From positions 186,001 through 250,000 of the forward strand of contig NZ_JRAA01000001.1 in assembly GCF_000787395.1 (NCBI RefSeq): 64,000 nucleotides of DNA, given 5' to 3'. The translations under genes and the position numbers were made by a program. The notes beneath the pieces are model-generated. The model worked only from the letters and a program-made list of their open reading frames with translations, had not been told where the DNA came from and ran no database searches. This stretch comes from Solemya velum gill symbiont (lineage in GTDB: Bacteria; Pseudomonadota; Gammaproteobacteria; Chromatiales; Chromatiaceae). Positions 62,946 to 64,000 of this stretch are shown here, piece after piece (position 1 is the stretch's first letter; every line of letters begins with the position of its first letter).

Positions 62946-63860
62946 TTACTCATCTCCCCAGATCATCTCACCGCTGTGGGTGAAATCATAACCGCCGAGA
63001 TTGTCGGCAACCTGCTTGCAGGCACCTGACTGAAGGCGCCCTAGCAAATCCTGAAAGAGCCTCCGGAACCAGATACCGCGCGACAGCGCCAGGTCGAAGG
63101 CCTCCCAACCAAAAGAGATAAAACCAAGTCCGGCTTCATTGGCAGCGGAACGTGCACCAGGTGCAACATCCGCCTGTCCCATGACGATAGCAGATGCTGC
63201 CTCGCGTTCGCTCAGTGTCGTGGCGGTCACATTGAGCTCTTCGCCACCCGGACACCTGTTGCTCATTTCCAGCAGGAAGCGTTGTGCACCGGCACCGGCC
63301 TGGCGTTGTGCCCAGCGGTACCTTGAGTTGGTCAGTTTTTCCGGGTCATCTGTTTTGGCGAGCACATCCGGGTGCACCATGAGCCCCTGTTCGCGTGCAA
63401 AGGCCCGTATCAGAATCCACTCCTTGTGGGGCTTGTGTTGCTGCAGCAGGGCGGGATGACGTGTACGGCTTTCGCTCTCCGGACCCCAGTGAATGGCACT
63501 GACATCGACGCGGTGTGCTTCGAGCAGGTCAAGCCCAAGGCGGGTGCCGGTGGGTGTGTAACCAACCTGTGCATGGGAATTAATGTCGTGTGCAAATGCC
63601 ATGATGATGCGATACAGAAGAGGATCGTCACTGCCGGCAATGACCAGGCGATCGGTTAACAGTCCACCGTGAGACGAGGTCAGAATCCAGCGATCAATCA
63701 GTTCACGCGGGAACATCCATTTGCCGGTGACCTTGGTGGCAGGTATTCCACCTTCACTGACCAGGGCATAGATTTTTTTCTCATTGACGTGCAGGTAGGC
63801 AGCAACCTGTTTGACACTCATGAAAACATCATGCTGCTCTGGCTGCATTCTGGCGTTCAT
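62946..63860 (-). CDS. One-component regulator: excisionase-type HTH fused to a solute-binding-like domain
   Basis: A 304-residue protein. The N terminus (about 14-58) is an excisionase/MerR-like helix-turn-helix (MSVKQVAAYLHVNEKKIYAL, then GKWMFPRELIDRW). From about residue 70 follows a type 2 periplasmic-binding-protein-like domain (LVIAGSDDPLLYRI, SAIHWG, ALGQADVAPG-like VMGQADVAPGARSAA) without a signal peptide, matching COG1910. Members are thought to sense molybdate or tungstate and control transport or enzyme genes. Its start overlaps the upstream gene stop as ATGA, so both are coupled. Confidence 0.85.
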   Translation of the reverse strand: MNARMQPEQHDVFMSVKQVAAYLHVNEKKIYALVSEGGIPATKVTGKWMFPRELIDRWILTSSHGGLLTDRLVIAGSDDPLLYRIIMAFAHDINSHAQVGYTPTGTRLGLDLLEAHRVDVSAIHWGPESESRTRHPALLQQHKPHKEWILIRAFAREQGLMVHPDVLAKTDDPEKLTNSRYRWAQRQAGAGAQRFLLEMSNRCPGGEELNVTATTLSEREAASAIVMGQADVAPGARSAANEAGLGFISFGWEAFDLALSRGIWFRRLFQDLLGRLQSGACKQVADNLGGYDFTHSGEMIWGDE

Positions 63861-64000
63861 GCCTGCGTCCTTTCTGAATCGCGTTTGGAACTGCTCTGTT
63901 TGGTCTTGTCGGAGTGCGGTCTTTGCGGCGGTATCGCATCGAACTGGATTCTCTCGGCACCGTGATAGGCGAGAAAGTGTTTCCCCTTGGCTCTTGCAAT
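63857..64000 (-). CDS. C-terminal end of a gene, possibly FdhD (formate dehydrogenase sulfurtransferase)
   Basis: Forty-seven residues are visible before TGA at 63857-63859. The stretch ARAKGKHFLAYHGAERI resembles the last strand of FdhD, which ends in a G-x(4)-Y-x(4)-R-[IL] pattern, and is followed by a polar tail rich in Lys, Ser and Arg. FdhD passes sulfur to the molybdenum cofactor of formate dehydrogenases, which suits the Mo/W neighbourhood. The match is short, so the name is tentative and no symbol is given. Confidence 0.4.
   Translation of the reverse strand: MARAKGKHFLAYHGAERIQFDAIPPQRPHSDKTKQSSSKRDSERTQA

Overview
This 64 kb window reads as a chromosomal segment of a gammaproteobacterium. 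The gene orders minC-minD, dapC-dapD-yffB-dapE, trpS-scpA-scpB-rluB, hisE-tatABC, cysM-exonuclease-rlmD and moeA-mobB-mobA, together with a complete-looking gspC-to-gspN type II secretion operon, all fit that class. Base composition looks moderate over most of the window and clearly more AT-rich at about 22.9-27.3 kb. The c-type cytochromes, cytochrome b561, tungstate uptake and molybdenum-cofactor genes suggest a respiratory, metabolically versatile bacterium. I cannot name a genus.

Layout. 0-9.8 kb: end of cysM, a degenerate PolB-type exonuclease, rlmD, panB-panC, panD, the tail-specific protease prc, an acyl desaturase, a glutathione transferase and a PqiA-like membrane protein. 9.9-16.3 kb: sixA-like phosphatase, hisB-hisH-hisA, an inserted cytochrome b561 gene, hisF-hisE, and tatABC with an unusual TatC tail. 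16.4-18.7 kb: a cytochrome c' gene broken by a 10-bp duplication, a diheme cytochrome c and a TPR lipoprotein. 18.8-22.9 kb: sucA-sucB on the minus strand. 22.9-27.3 kb: an accessory, AT-rich, repeat-studded stretch with poorly conserved genes and a sulfite exporter-like protein, ending at tRNA-Ser(GGA). 27.5-30.7 kb: 4.5S RNA, dnaX, ybaB, recR and a HIT protein. 30.7-37.1 kb: minC-minD without minE, the dap cluster, a drug/metabolite transporter and a glyoxalase-fold protein. 37.2-42.7 kb: amidohydrolase, site-2 protease, trpS, scpA, scpB, rluB. 42.8-54.1 kb: gspC to gspN, with gspE split by a frameshift. 54.3-56.6 kb: lysS and mtgA. 56.6-64 kb: moeA, mobB, mobA, tungstate ABC transporter tupCBA, a sigma54-type response regulator, a DNA-binding/ligand-binding fusion regulator and the end of a possible fdhD.

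How it fits together. Much of the window is housekeeping: pantothenate, histidine and lysine/diaminopimelate synthesis, TCA cycle, replication and division. The right end is a coherent molybdenum/tungsten module: oxyanion import, cofactor nucleotide attachment, two regulators and probably a formate dehydrogenase maturation factor. The secretion operon and the Tat operon supply protein export.

Most notable observations: an A9 slippery tract in dnaX that would yield a short gamma subunit; a PolB-like exonuclease that has lost its catalytic acids; TatC fused to an acidic linker and a FimV-C-terminus-like segment; a 10-bp duplication that breaks a cytochrome c' gene; a split gspE; a min locus lacking minE; and several families of palindromic intergenic repeats, one of them clustered in the accessory region. 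I saw no CRISPR array, prophage, transposase or integrase.
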